From Noviherbaspirillum suwonense (GTDB lineage Bacteria > Pseudomonadota > Gammaproteobacteria > Burkholderiales > Burkholderiaceae_D), in contig NZ_FXUL01000016.1 of NCBI RefSeq assembly GCF_900182955.1, positions 62,001 through 126,000 of the forward strand: 64,000 bases of DNA. The letters are read 5' to 3'. Shown here piece by piece: positions 46,522-57,293 of this stretch. The first letter of the stretch is position 1. Every line of letters starts with the position of its first letter. A program made the translations under genes and the position numbers. The notes below the pieces were generated by a model, which was given only the letters and a program-made list of their open reading frames with translations, had not been told where the DNA came from and ran no database searches.

Positions 46522-46538
46522 TGTTCCAAAACGGAACA
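46522..46538. promoter_or_regulatory. Enhancer-like palindrome for a sigma-54 activator
   Basis: TGTTCC AAAAC GGAACA is a perfect 6+6 palindrome centred about 130 bases upstream of the inferred start, a typical distance for an NtrC/Fis-family activator. No such activator gene is in the window. Confidence 0.6.
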
Positions 46539-46603
46539 ACCGTCTCAACCCTTGCCGGCACAATGGCACAACCGCTGCGCCGGTCGTCGGGAATCCGGCG
46601 CCG

Positions 46604-47254
46604 CTAGCGCATGCCCGGGCACAGCTGCATCGCACGCAACGCATCGGCGCATGCCGGGGCCGGACTCGGCGGCGGCGTGGACGCAGCAGGTGCGATGGCC
46701 GCCGCGGGTGGCGCGGGCGCCGCGACCGGCTCCTCCAGCGACAGCTTGGGCGCGGCGGCCAGCCGCGTTACCGGCCGCGCCGCCGGCTCGCTTGCCGCCG
46801 GGACAGGCTGCGCCGGCAGCGGCTCATCGAACGGATCGCGCTCGCCGGCGGCGGCGGCAAGCGCCGCGCGGCGCATCGCTTCGGCGTCGTCGCTCGTCAG
46901 CGGGCGCGCTGCCGGCGGCGGCGTCGGCGTCGGCGTCATTGCGCTGCGGTCCAGCATGCTCAAGCCGGTGGCGATGGCGGCAAGCATCACGAGCAGCCAC
47001 AGGCCGAGCAGGATCGCCCGTTCCATGCGACGCGGCGGCGCGGCCTGCCGCCAGTCCCCGGCGCCCGCCGGTCCCGGGTAGAAATGCTGGATGCCGGACG
47101 GGGCGCGCGACTGTGGCGACGGTGGCGACTGCGGCGTGGGCAGCTGCCATTGCCGCGGCAGCGGCGACGCCTGGTTGGGCAACGCGTAGCCGCGCGCGGA
47201 TGCGCTGCCTGCGGGCTGCTCCTGCTTTGGATGACTGTCTGCCATGTGCTGCAC
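46604..47254 (-). CDS. Single-span membrane protein of unknown function
   Basis: A 216-residue protein I do not recognise. The Pro/Gln/Ser-rich cytoplasmic part covers 1-75, one hydrophobic segment about 80-100 (AILLGLWLLVMLAAIATGLSM), then a Pro/Ala-rich periplasmic part. The C-terminus CADALRAMQLCPGMR has two cysteines that could form a disulfide. A start at 47245 (MADSHPK) is equally likely. It is divergent from the DUF4832 gene; the 164 bases between must hold both promoters. Confidence 0.6.
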   Translation of the reverse strand: MQHMADSHPKQEQPAGSASARGYALPNQASPLPRQWQLPTPQSPPSPQSRAPSGIQHFYPGPAGAGDWRQAAPPRRMERAILLGLWLLVMLAAIATGLSMLDRSAMTPTPTPPPAARPLTSDDAEAMRRAALAAAAGERDPFDEPLPAQPVPAASEPAARPVTRLAAAPKLSLEEPVAAPAPPAAAIAPAASTPPPSPAPACADALRAMQLCPGMR

Positions 47255-47418
47255 GGATGGTGATCGTTCTGCGCCCGAACCCCTGCCGTGGCGGGGCGAC
47301 GCGCCACGTCCTATTTGAAGGCCCCGCCTTCCTGCCGGCCTTGAGACTGCGCAAACCGGGTTCCGGTGCGCGTGATATCAAACTGTCACGACCCGAGCCG
47401 ATACCCTGCAGCCACCCG

Positions 47419-48855
47419 ATGACCCCGACCAGCGCGCTGACCCGACTGCTGCCTGCCCTGCTGCTCTGCGCGCTGCCCGGCGTCGTCCAGGCGCCGCCGG
47501 CCATCCCGCCGCAGTCCGCGTTGCGACAGGCCCAGCAAGGCCAGCAGCAGGCGGCGATCGTCTATGCCGGCTCGGACCGGGCATTCCACAACCCGGAGCG
47601 CGGTTTCTACCAGCAGGTCGACTGCAGCAGCGGGCCGCTCGATGCGGGCCGGCTGCGCCAATACCGCCGCGAGCGGCACCAGAGCCTGGTGATGTGCGCC
47701 TTCATCCTCGGCGACGCGCTGGAGCAGGCCATTCCGCCGGCGACGCTGCTGCTGTTCCAGCGCCAGATGGACGCGGTGCGGCAGGCGGGCATGAAAGTGG
47801 TGCTGCGCTTTGCCTACAACTACAGCGACAACGCGCAGGATGCGCGGCCCGACCTGCTGGCGGAGCACCTGGACCAGCTGCGCCCTTACCTGGAACGCAA
47901 CAGCGACGTGATCGCCGTCGTCCAGGCCGGCTTCATCGGCAGCTGGGGCGAATGGGCCAACAGCCGCCATTACGGCAGCGGCACGCTGAGCGAGGAAAAC
48001 TGGCGGGACCGCAAGCGGGTGTTCGACAAGCTGCTGGAAGTGGTGCCCGCCAACCGGAGCGTGCAGCTGCGCACGCCGGACTTCAAGCACCGGCTGGCCG
48101 GCGCCGGCGCGCTGACCATGGAGGATGCATTCCAGCGTACGGCAAGCGCCCGCACCGGCCATCACAACGACTGCTTCCTCGCATCCGAAAACGACTGGGG
48201 CACCTACCGGCGGCTCTCGCCCGCCGGCCCGGATTACCTGGCGGCCGACACTGCCTACGTGCCGATGGGCGGCGAGACCTGCCATTACAACCCGCCGCGC
48301 AGCGACTGCCCGACCGCGCTGCGCGAGATGGCCCGTTTCCACTGGTCCTACCTGAACGGCGCATTCCACGAGGAAGTGCTGAATGCGTGGCGGCTCCAGG
48401 GCTGCGACAGCGATATCGAACGCCGCCTCGGATACCGCATCGGCCTGCGCCACGGCATCTTCGACCGCACGGCGACGCCCGGCGGTCGCCTGCGCCTGCT
48501 GCTGACCCTGCAGAACGACGGCTGGGCCGCGCCCTTCAATCCGCGCGCGGTCGACCTGATCCTGCGCAGCCGCGAGGATGGCGCGGTGCACCGCTTCCCG
48601 CTCGACGCCGAACCGCGCCTGTGGCTGCCGGGCCGCGCCATCGTGCTGCGCCAGGCCGTGGCGCTGCCGCCGTCCCTGCCGCCGGGCGACTACGAGCTGC
48701 TGCTCCACCTGCCCGACCCCGCGCCGTCCCTGCGCGACCGCAGCGACTATGCGATCCGCCTGGCCAATGACGGACTATGGGAAGCCGGGACCGGTTATCA
48801 CCGGCTCAACGCCGGCGTCACTGTCAGCGCCAGCGCCGGGATGGCGCCGGAATGA
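47419..48855 (+). CDS. Secreted DUF4874/DUF4832 protein
   Basis: A 478-residue protein with a signal peptide (LLPALLLCALPGVVQA). The DUF4874 region starts at FHNPERGFYQQVDC and includes VVLRFAYNYSDN and AGFIGSWGEWANS. The DUF4832 region follows with LTMEDAFQRT and the conserved cysteine-bearing GGETCHYNPPRSDC. A C-terminal beta domain of about 100 residues (GGRLRLLLTLQNDGW) may bind carbohydrate. The first domain resembles TIM-barrel glycosidases with acidic residues in the right places, but the activity of the family is not established as far as I know. Confidence 0.85.
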   Translation: MTPTSALTRLLPALLLCALPGVVQAPPAIPPQSALRQAQQGQQQAAIVYAGSDRAFHNPERGFYQQVDCSSGPLDAGRLRQYRRERHQSLVMCAFILGDALEQAIPPATLLLFQRQMDAVRQAGMKVVLRFAYNYSDNAQDARPDLLAEHLDQLRPYLERNSDVIAVVQAGFIGSWGEWANSRHYGSGTLSEENWRDRKRVFDKLLEVVPANRSVQLRTPDFKHRLAGAGALTMEDAFQRTASARTGHHNDCFLASENDWGTYRRLSPAGPDYLAADTAYVPMGGETCHYNPPRSDCPTALREMARFHWSYLNGAFHEEVLNAWRLQGCDSDIERRLGYRIGLRHGIFDRTATPGGRLRLLLTLQNDGWAAPFNPRAVDLILRSREDGAVHRFPLDAEPRLWLPGRAIVLRQAVALPPSLPPGDYELLLHLPDPAPSLRDRSDYAIRLANDGLWEAGTGYHRLNAGVTVSASAGMAPE

Positions 48856-48904
48856 CGGCATCGGCGCTGCCGGACGGTCGTTCCAGGCCCGCGCCGCCGC
48901 GCCC

Positions 48905-48942
48905 GTAAAAAAAGCGCTGCAGCCATCGCGGCTGCAGCGCTT
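48905..48942 (-). terminator. Rho-independent terminator of efp
   Basis: On the minus strand a perfect 13-base stem (AAGCGCTGCAGCC / GGCTGCAGCGCTT) with a 5-base loop is followed by seven T residues, 20 bases after the efp stop. Confidence 0.9.
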
Positions 48943-48962
48943 ATCGGACCGGCGTTGCGAAA

Positions 48963-49520
48963 TTACTTCGCGCGGCTGCGGTATTCGCCGGTGCGGGTGT
49001 CGATCTCGATCTTGTCGCCCTGGCCGACGAACAGCGGCACATTGACGTTGAAACCGGTTGCGATCTTCGCAGGCTTCAGCACCTTGCCCGAGGTGTCGCC
49101 CTTGACGGCCGGCTCGGTGTAGGTCACTTCGCGCACGACCGTGGTCGGCAGTTCGACGGAAATGGCTTTCTCGTTGTAGAACACCATTTCGCAGGGCATG
49201 CCGTCTTCGAGGTAGTTGATGGCGTCGCCGAGGTTCTCGCCTTCGACTTCGTACTGGTTGTATTCGGTGTCCATGAATACATACAGCGGGTCGGCGAAGT
49301 AGGAATAGGTGGCTTCCTTGCGGTCCAGCGTGACGACGTCGAACTTGTCGTCGGCGCGGTATACGGATTCCAGGCCGGCGTCGGTCAGGAGGTTCTTCAT
49401 CTTCATCTTGCAGACGGAAGAGTTGCGGCCAGACTTGGTGTATTCGGTCTTCAACACCACCATCGGCTCGCCCGATACCATGACGACGTTGCCGACGCGG
49501 ATTTCTTGTGCGGTTTTCAT
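48963..49520 (-). CDS. efp: Elongation factor P (arginine-32 type)
   Basis: Relieves ribosome stalling at polyproline stretches. It has 185 residues in three beta domains. The tip of domain I reads TKSGRNSSV with arginine at position 32, where the E. coli protein has the lysine that is beta-lysylated. Arg32 EF-P is activated by rhamnosylation by EarP, and an earP gene is 1.5 kb upstream in the same direction, so the pair is functionally complete. A strong terminator follows. Confidence 0.97.
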   Translation of the reverse strand: MKTAQEIRVGNVVMVSGEPMVVLKTEYTKSGRNSSVCKMKMKNLLTDAGLESVYRADDKFDVVTLDRKEATYSYFADPLYVFMDTEYNQYEVEGENLGDAINYLEDGMPCEMVFYNEKAISVELPTTVVREVTYTEPAVKGDTSGKVLKPAKIATGFNVNVPLFVGQGDKIEIDTRTGEYRSRAK

Positions 49521-49790
49521 AGCTGAATTTAAAAATGGAAAAACGTTGGGGAAATTACGCGGCGTGCTGCCCGGCAGTGCCGCGCGCGGCTTTTATGAAG
49601 TGCCGCTCGCGAAAATTAAAGCCTGCCATTCTAACCGATTTCCCGCGCGAACTGCCAATTCCACGTGGCCTGTCCGCGCCGCGCGCCCGGCGCAGGGCCG
49701 GATCCTGCAGGCAACGGCTGACCGGCCCGCGGCGCCGGCGCATCCGCACGGCCCGGCCAACGCCCCGCCTGCCGGCGGCAATCCCGTCCT

Positions 49791-50822
49791 TCAGAAGATG
49801 TGCCGCATGCCCACCGTGAAACCGCTCGACGTCGCGCCCGGCGCCTGGTTGCTTGAGCCGCCGCTGGACGCGTCGCCGACGGTGAAGGCCGCGGCCGAGC
49901 TGTTCCTGATGCGGCCGTAGGAGGTGTACAGGTTGCTCCGCTTCGACATTGCATAGATATAGCCGATCGCATACTGCTTGGCGTTGCGGTCGCCGGCGGC
50001 CGACTTGTCGCGCTTGTCGACGAAGGACGCCAGCACATTGCCGCCCGCGCCCGCAGCCGCGGACAGGCCGACCATGACGTCGCGGAAATCGGTGCCGGCG
50101 TCGTCCTTTTCCCGCTCGTAGGCCAGGTGCAGCGTGGCCGGGCCGAACTTGTAGGTGCCGCCGACCAGCGACAGCTTGGTGGTGTTGGTCAGCGGAGTGG
50201 TGGCCGACCCGTTGTTGGCATTGTCGTAGGCGGCCGCCAGCGTCAGCGGGCCGTAGGTATAGCCCAGCGAGACGCCATAGGTGCGCGCCCGGGACGGGTC
50301 GCCGGTGACTTCGCCCAGGCCATACAGGAAATTCGCGCCGAAGCCGCCTATCACCGGCGAGTAGTAGGCGATCGAATTGTTGGTGCGCACGGACGACGGA
50401 TTCATCAGGTTGGTTGTCGCGCCGGTCAGGCCGGTGCTGAACGGGTCGATCGCGTCGAGCGCGACGAACAGCGGATTGTATTGCCGCCCCAGGCTGACTG
50501 CGCCGAAGCCGCCTGAAAGCCCGACCCAGCTCTGCCGGCCGAACAGGCTGCCGCCCTGGCGCAGCGTGCCGGTGTCGAGGTCGAAGCCGCTTTCCACCTG
50601 GAAGTTCGCCTTCAGTCCGCCGCCGAGGTCTTCCGCGCCCTTGAAGCCCAGCCGGTTGCCCGACTGCACGCCGGTCGCCATTTTCCACACATTGCCGCCG
50701 GCGTCGCCGGTCTCCCGCGTGATGCCGGCGTCCAGGATGCCGTACACGGTGACGCTGGTTTGCGCATGCGCGACGCCAGCGAATGCGCCTGCCGTCGCCA
50801 GGACAATAGATATTCGTTTCAT
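49791..50822 (-). CDS. Gram-negative trimeric porin (OmpC/Bordetella-type)
   Basis: Outer-membrane general porin, 343 residues. It has a signal peptide (MKRISIVLATAGAFAGVAHAQ) and the betaproteobacterial porin start SVTVYGILDAGITRETG. Repeated amphipathic strands follow, with the loop 3 signature GFGAVSLGRQYNPLF. The C-terminus ends in phenylalanine (GFTVGMRHIF), the BAM recognition signal. ATG 50822 follows AAGGAAAC. It stands between efp and earP on the same strand, interrupting a pair that is often adjacent in relatives. It probably has its own promoter in the 193 bases upstream. Confidence 0.95.
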   Translation of the reverse strand: MKRISIVLATAGAFAGVAHAQTSVTVYGILDAGITRETGDAGGNVWKMATGVQSGNRLGFKGAEDLGGGLKANFQVESGFDLDTGTLRQGGSLFGRQSWVGLSGGFGAVSLGRQYNPLFVALDAIDPFSTGLTGATTNLMNPSSVRTNNSIAYYSPVIGGFGANFLYGLGEVTGDPSRARTYGVSLGYTYGPLTLAAAYDNANNGSATTPLTNTTKLSLVGGTYKFGPATLHLAYEREKDDAGTDFRDVMVGLSAAAGAGGNVLASFVDKRDKSAAGDRNAKQYAIGYIYAMSKRSNLYTSYGRIRNSSAAAFTVGDASSGGSSNQAPGATSSGFTVGMRHIF

Positions 50823-51015
50823 CGCTTGTTTCCTTGTTTTATTGAACTGCGGAGTGGATATACGCGCGGCAGGTCCGAATGCGAATAGCGACCGGTCAGC
50901 TACAGCATCGTGGAAATGCACACGGTAGAGTTTTGGATTTATCAAACATCGGGCGCTTGCACCGCGACCTTGCGTTGTAGCGGCACAACGGTAACGGCGC
51001 GACGGACGTGAATCG

Positions 51016-52170
51016 CTAGCTTGCGGCGCCTGCGCCTTTCCGGCGTATGAACGCAAGCAGGTTGCCGGTCAGGTCGCCGTGTTCGCGCAGCGTCGCGCAC
51101 CAGCGCGGCATCGCCGCGCCGAAGGCTGGCAGCGCCTGCTCGAACGCCGGCCATGCCGCGCCGACATCGCCGTCGCCGTTCCACGCGTGCCATAGCGCAC
51201 GGCAGGCTGGCGACGCATCCGCCGGCAGCACGCCTGAAAAACGGGCCAGGAATGCGTCGAGCTTGATCCGGTGCGCATCCTCTTCCTGCGGATAGATCTG
51301 CCAGACGAACGGCTTCTGCGCCCACTGCGCCCGCACCATGCTGTCTTCGCCGCGAACGAAATTGAGCTCGCAGCACCAGAGCAGGCAGTCGTAGTCGGCC
51401 TGGTCGACGAAGGGCACGACCTGCAGCGCCAGCCGGCCCTTGCGGACCAGGTCGCCGGGCCGGAGCGTACGCCCGGCCCAGGCGGCAAGCGCCGCAACGG
51501 CCACGCCTTCGGGCGCCAGCACCAGGCTGGCGCGCTCGCTGCGGGACAGCGCGTCCATCAGTGCGGCCACCGGCGCGTCGGGATAGCAGAACAGCGACAC
51601 CAGGCGGTCGCCGGCTTCCGGCTGCACGCCGAGGCCGGCCAGGAAAGCGGCCTGCCGCCGCGGGTCGGCGACAAATGCGGCGCGGCGCTGCGCCAGCCCG
51701 GCCTCTTCCAGCAGGCCGCCGGCGCCGGCGTCGAAGCCGGGGAAGAAAAAATACTTGGTAAGCGGCAGTCGCGGATGCGGCGAAGGCAGGCCGTGGCAGC
51801 CTGCGACCCAGTCTTCCGCGCTCAGGTATTCGAGGTTGATCCAGGCCGGCGCTGCAGGCCGCGCCGCCATCGCGGCCAAGTAGCCGGCCGGCAGTTCGCA
51901 GCCGAAGGCCTCGACCACCGCGTCGGCGACCTCCTCCCCGGCCAATGCGCCCTGCCAGCGGCGCACCGTCACGCCCTGCAGCTGCTGCTCGTCGGCGGCG
52001 GTGTCGACCGCCGCGCAGATGCGGCGAAAGCTTGCCAGGTCGTCGACCCAGAGCCGCACCGCGATGCGATGTTCCGCCGCCAGCTGGCGGGCCAGCCGCC
52101 AGCAGACGCCGATGTCGCCGAAGTTGTCGACGACCCGGCAGAACAGGTCCAGCGTCCTTGGAAAGCTCAT
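51016..52170 (-). CDS. earP: EF-P arginine rhamnosyltransferase
   Basis: Transfers rhamnose from dTDP-rhamnose to Arg32 of EF-P. It has 384 residues and the two-Rossmann GT-B shape of the EarP (DUF2331) family. It opens LDLFCRVVDNFGDIGVCWRLARQL, with the catalytic-region aspartates of DNFGDIGV near residue 16. The C-terminal donor site has ELNFVRGEDSMVRAQWA and KPFVWQIYPQEEDAH. The arginine-type efp lies downstream past the porin. The gene starts 43 bases after metQ, so it may be read from the metNIQ transcript. Confidence 0.96.
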   Translation of the reverse strand: MSFPRTLDLFCRVVDNFGDIGVCWRLARQLAAEHRIAVRLWVDDLASFRRICAAVDTAADEQQLQGVTVRRWQGALAGEEVADAVVEAFGCELPAGYLAAMAARPAAPAWINLEYLSAEDWVAGCHGLPSPHPRLPLTKYFFFPGFDAGAGGLLEEAGLAQRRAAFVADPRRQAAFLAGLGVQPEAGDRLVSLFCYPDAPVAALMDALSRSERASLVLAPEGVAVAALAAWAGRTLRPGDLVRKGRLALQVVPFVDQADYDCLLWCCELNFVRGEDSMVRAQWAQKPFVWQIYPQEEDAHRIKLDAFLARFSGVLPADASPACRALWHAWNGDGDVGAAWPAFEQALPAFGAAMPRWCATLREHGDLTGNLLAFIRRKGAGAAS

Positions 52171-52213
52171 CGCGGCATGCAGGGTCGGAAGATGCGGGGG
52201 ACGCGTGGCGCGC

Positions 52214-53014
52214 TTACCAGGAAGTGATGACCGATTCCTTGAACTTGCCGGCGATGAACTGCTTCACTTCCGGGCTGTGGTAGGCCTTGACCAGCTTGGC
52301 GACCCACGGCTTGTCCTTGTCCTCGGTGCGCACCGCGATCACGTTCGCATACGGGCCTTTCGCTTCCTCGATGGCGATGGCGTCGCGGGTCGGGCTCAGG
52401 CCGGCCGATTCGGCATAGTTGCCGTTGATCGCGGCGGCGTCCAGGTCGTCCAGCGAGCGCGGCAGCTGGGCGGCGTCGAGTTCGAGGATCTTCAGCTTCT
52501 TCGGGTTGCTGACGATGTCCAGCGCGGTCGCCTTCAGGCCGGCTTCCGGCTTCAGCTTGATCAGGCCCTGCGACTGCAGCAGCAGCAGGCCGCGGCCGCC
52601 GTTGGTCGGGTCGTTGGGCACGCCGAAACGCGCGCCTTCCTTCAGGTCCTTCAGGGACTTGATCTTCTTCGAGTAGATGCCCATCGGGAAGGTGATGGTG
52701 TAGCCGACCGAACTGAACTTGTAGCCGCGGTCCTTGATCTGCGCTTCCAGGTAAGGCAGGTGCTGGTAGCTGTTGGCGTCGAGGTCGCCGGCGGCCAGCG
52801 CGGCATTGGGCTGGACATAGTCGGAGAACTCGACGATCTGCAGCTTCACGCCATCCTTCTCCACGACCTTCTTCACCACTTCCATGATCTGCGCATGCGG
52901 GCCGCCGGTGACGCCTATCTTCAGCGGCTTGTCCTGGGCATGCAGCGGCGCGGCGTACAGGGCGGCGACCAGGCCGGACAGCGCAGCGGTTTTGAGCAGT
53001 TGACGACGTTTCAT
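52214..53014 (-). CDS. metQ: D/L-methionine ABC transporter binding protein MetQ
   Basis: NlpA-family periplasmic methionine-binding protein, 266 residues. The signal peptide is MKRRQLLKTAALSGLVAALYAAPLHAQ. There is no lipobox cysteine, so unlike E. coli MetQ it is probably a soluble periplasmic protein. Family blocks are KIGVTGGPHAQIME, PNAALAAGDLDANSYQH, VPNDPTNGGRGLLLL and AINGNYAESAGL. It is the third gene of metN-metI-metQ; 99 bases separate it from metI. Confidence 0.93.
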   Translation of the reverse strand: MKRRQLLKTAALSGLVAALYAAPLHAQDKPLKIGVTGGPHAQIMEVVKKVVEKDGVKLQIVEFSDYVQPNAALAAGDLDANSYQHLPYLEAQIKDRGYKFSSVGYTITFPMGIYSKKIKSLKDLKEGARFGVPNDPTNGGRGLLLLQSQGLIKLKPEAGLKATALDIVSNPKKLKILELDAAQLPRSLDDLDAAAINGNYAESAGLSPTRDAIAIEEAKGPYANVIAVRTEDKDKPWVAKLVKAYHSPEVKQFIAGKFKESVITSW

Positions 53015-53113
53015 CGGATTCCTTTTTTGGTTGATTGATTCAGCGTTGTTTTCATTCGGCGTCGACGGACGCGATTGAGGATTGAGGATTCAGGGTTGCG
53101 CGCCGGGGCCGCG

Positions 53114-53767
53114 TCAGCGGTGGCGCAGCCGGCGCACCAGCCAGTCGCCGAGCGACTGCACCAGCTGCACGAACACGATCAGGATCAGCACCACCATCAG
53201 CATGACCTCGGGCAGGAAGCGCTGGTAGCCGTAGCGTATGCCGACGTCGCCGAGGCCGCCGCCGCCGATCGCGCCGGCCATCGCCGAGTAGCCGACCAGG
53301 CTGACGAAGGTGATGGTGAGGCCGGCGACGATGCCGGGGAAGGCTTCCGGCACCAGCACCTTGAAGACGATCTGGCGGGTGGTCGCGCCCATCGCCTGCG
53401 CCGCTTCGATCAGGCCGCGGTCGACCTCGGCCAGCGCGGTTTCCACCAGCCGCGCGACGAAGGGCGCGGCGGCGATGGTCAGCGGCACGATGGCGGCGGC
53501 GGTGCCGATCGACGAGCCGACGAAGAAGCGGGTCAGCGGGATCACCGCCACCAGCAGGATGATGAACGGCGTCGAGCGCACCGCGTTCACCACCAGGCCG
53601 CCGATGCGGTTGAAGGCCGGGTTCGGCAGGATGCCGCGGCTATCGGTCAGGTACAGCAGTATGCCCAGCGGCACGCCGATCAGGCCGCCGAGCATGCCGG
53701 CCACGCCGACCATCAGCAGGGTTTCGCCGAAGGCGCGCAGGAACAGGTCGAGCATTTCAGATGACAT
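53114..53767 (-). CDS. metI: Methionine ABC transporter permease MetI
   Basis: Inner-membrane channel subunit, 217 residues with five hydrophobic segments. The EAA-type coupling loop is [25 protein letters not shown] near residue 145. The ATG at 53767 is preceded by GAGGAG and overlaps the end of metN by 11 bases, pointing to coupled translation; a second methionine at 53755 is less well placed. Confidence 0.94.
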   Translation of the reverse strand: MSSEMLDLFLRAFGETLLMVGVAGMLGGLIGVPLGILLYLTDSRGILPNPAFNRIGGLVVNAVRSTPFIILLVAVIPLTRFFVGSSIGTAAAIVPLTIAAAPFVARLVETALAEVDRGLIEAAQAMGATTRQIVFKVLVPEAFPGIVAGLTITFVSLVGYSAMAGAIGGGGLGDVGIRYGYQRFLPEVMLMVVLILIVFVQLVQSLGDWLVRRLRHR

Positions 53768-54806
53768 GGTTAAGCTCCTCGACAACCACGCCGTGGCTGC
53801 GGAAAAACTGCACGGCTTCGGCGATGTCGGCCGGCTCGCCGCTGGCCAGCACCGCCAGCGAACCGAAAGCCTGGCCCTGTATCTCGTCGATCTGGCCGTG
53901 CAGGATATTGAAGTCCAGCCCGAAGCGCCGCACCGCGTCCGACAGCAGCGGCTGGTCGACCCCGGCGCCGGTGAAGGCGAAGCGGAACAGGTGGTCGCGG
54001 CCGGCGCCGGCGCGGGTCTGCGCCAGCTTCGCGCGCACCCGTTCGAGCACGCCGCGCGGCAATTCCTGCGAAATCACGTCGCCGATCAGCGCGCGCGTGA
54101 CTTCATGCTGCGGCTCGCGGAACACGTCGATCACGCCGCCATGTTCGATCACGCGGCCGGCGTCCATCACCGCCATGCGGTCGCAGACGGCCTTGATCAC
54201 TTCCATCTGGTGCGTGATCAGCACGATGGTCAGGCCCAGCTCGCGGTTGATCCGGCGCAGCAGCTCCAGGATCGAGCGCGTGGTTTCCGGGTCCAGCGCC
54301 GAGGTCGCCTCGTCCGACAGCAGTACCTTGGGCTGGTTGGCCAGCGCGCGGGCGATGCCGACCCGCTGCTTCTGGCCGCCGCTGATCTGCGCCGGGTAGC
54401 GATGCTGCTGCTCGGTCAGGCCGACCAGCTCCAGCAAGGGGCCGACGCGCTTGTCGATGTCGGCCCGCGCCATGCCGGCCAATTCGAGCGGCAGCGCGAC
54501 GTTCTGGCGCACGGTGCGCGAGGACAGCAGGTTGAAATGCTGGAAGATCATACCGATCTCCCGGCGCGCCGCGCGCAGCGCATCGGCGTCGAGCGCGGTC
54601 ATGTCGCGGCCGTCGATCAGGATGCGCCCTTCGCTCGGGCGGTTCAGCATGTTGAGGGTGCGCACCAGCGTGCTCTTGCCGGCGCCGCTGCGACCGATGA
54701 TGCCGAAAATTTCGCCGCGGGCGATCTGCAGGCTGACATCGCGCACCGCGTCGACCGGACCTTCCGCACCGGCAAAGCGCTGGGAGACGTGTTCTATCTG
54801 GATCAT
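53757..54806 (-). CDS. metN: Methionine ABC transporter ATPase MetN
   Basis: ATPase of the MetNIQ importer, 349 residues. Walker [10 protein letters not shown] is near residue 38, the signature is [15 protein letters not shown] and Walker B is in [12 protein letters not shown]. The C-terminal NIL domain (about 270-349) is the methionine-binding regulatory module that gives trans-inhibition in E. coli. It is the first gene of the operon; the 156 bases upstream hold its promoter, but I found no certain regulatory site there. Confidence 0.95.
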   Translation of the reverse strand: MIQIEHVSQRFAGAEGPVDAVRDVSLQIARGEIFGIIGRSGAGKSTLVRTLNMLNRPSEGRILIDGRDMTALDADALRAARREIGMIFQHFNLLSSRTVRQNVALPLELAGMARADIDKRVGPLLELVGLTEQQHRYPAQISGGQKQRVGIARALANQPKVLLSDEATSALDPETTRSILELLRRINRELGLTIVLITHQMEVIKAVCDRMAVMDAGRVIEHGGVIDVFREPQHEVTRALIGDVISQELPRGVLERVRAKLAQTRAGAGRDHLFRFAFTGAGVDQPLLSDAVRRFGLDFNILHGQIDEIQGQAFGSLAVLASGEPADIAEAVQFFRSHGVVVEELNHVI

Positions 54807-54962
54807 GTTCTTATCTGGGCGCAGCGCGCGGCGCGGCGTTGGGAAGCCACCGCAACCGGACTTGCGCGGCGCATTTGCAAAGGCGGCAATTTTAGGGCCA
54901 TCTCACCCTGGCCGGAAATACATTTTTCAACTTGCCATGCGCAAATAAGGCATAAGGCCCGC

Positions 54963-57134
<2,172 letters not shown>

Positions 57135-57293
57135 GGACCGCGGCGCCGGACGGCACGCAAACACGATTGAAATACGGCACAAATACGCGCCGAATTATAG
57201 CAATGAAGTCGGCAATTGTTTCCAGATCGCAGCATTGTTGCGGATTTCTGGCGTAGAATCTGACACTATTTCTATCAGGCAATTAACGAGAAT

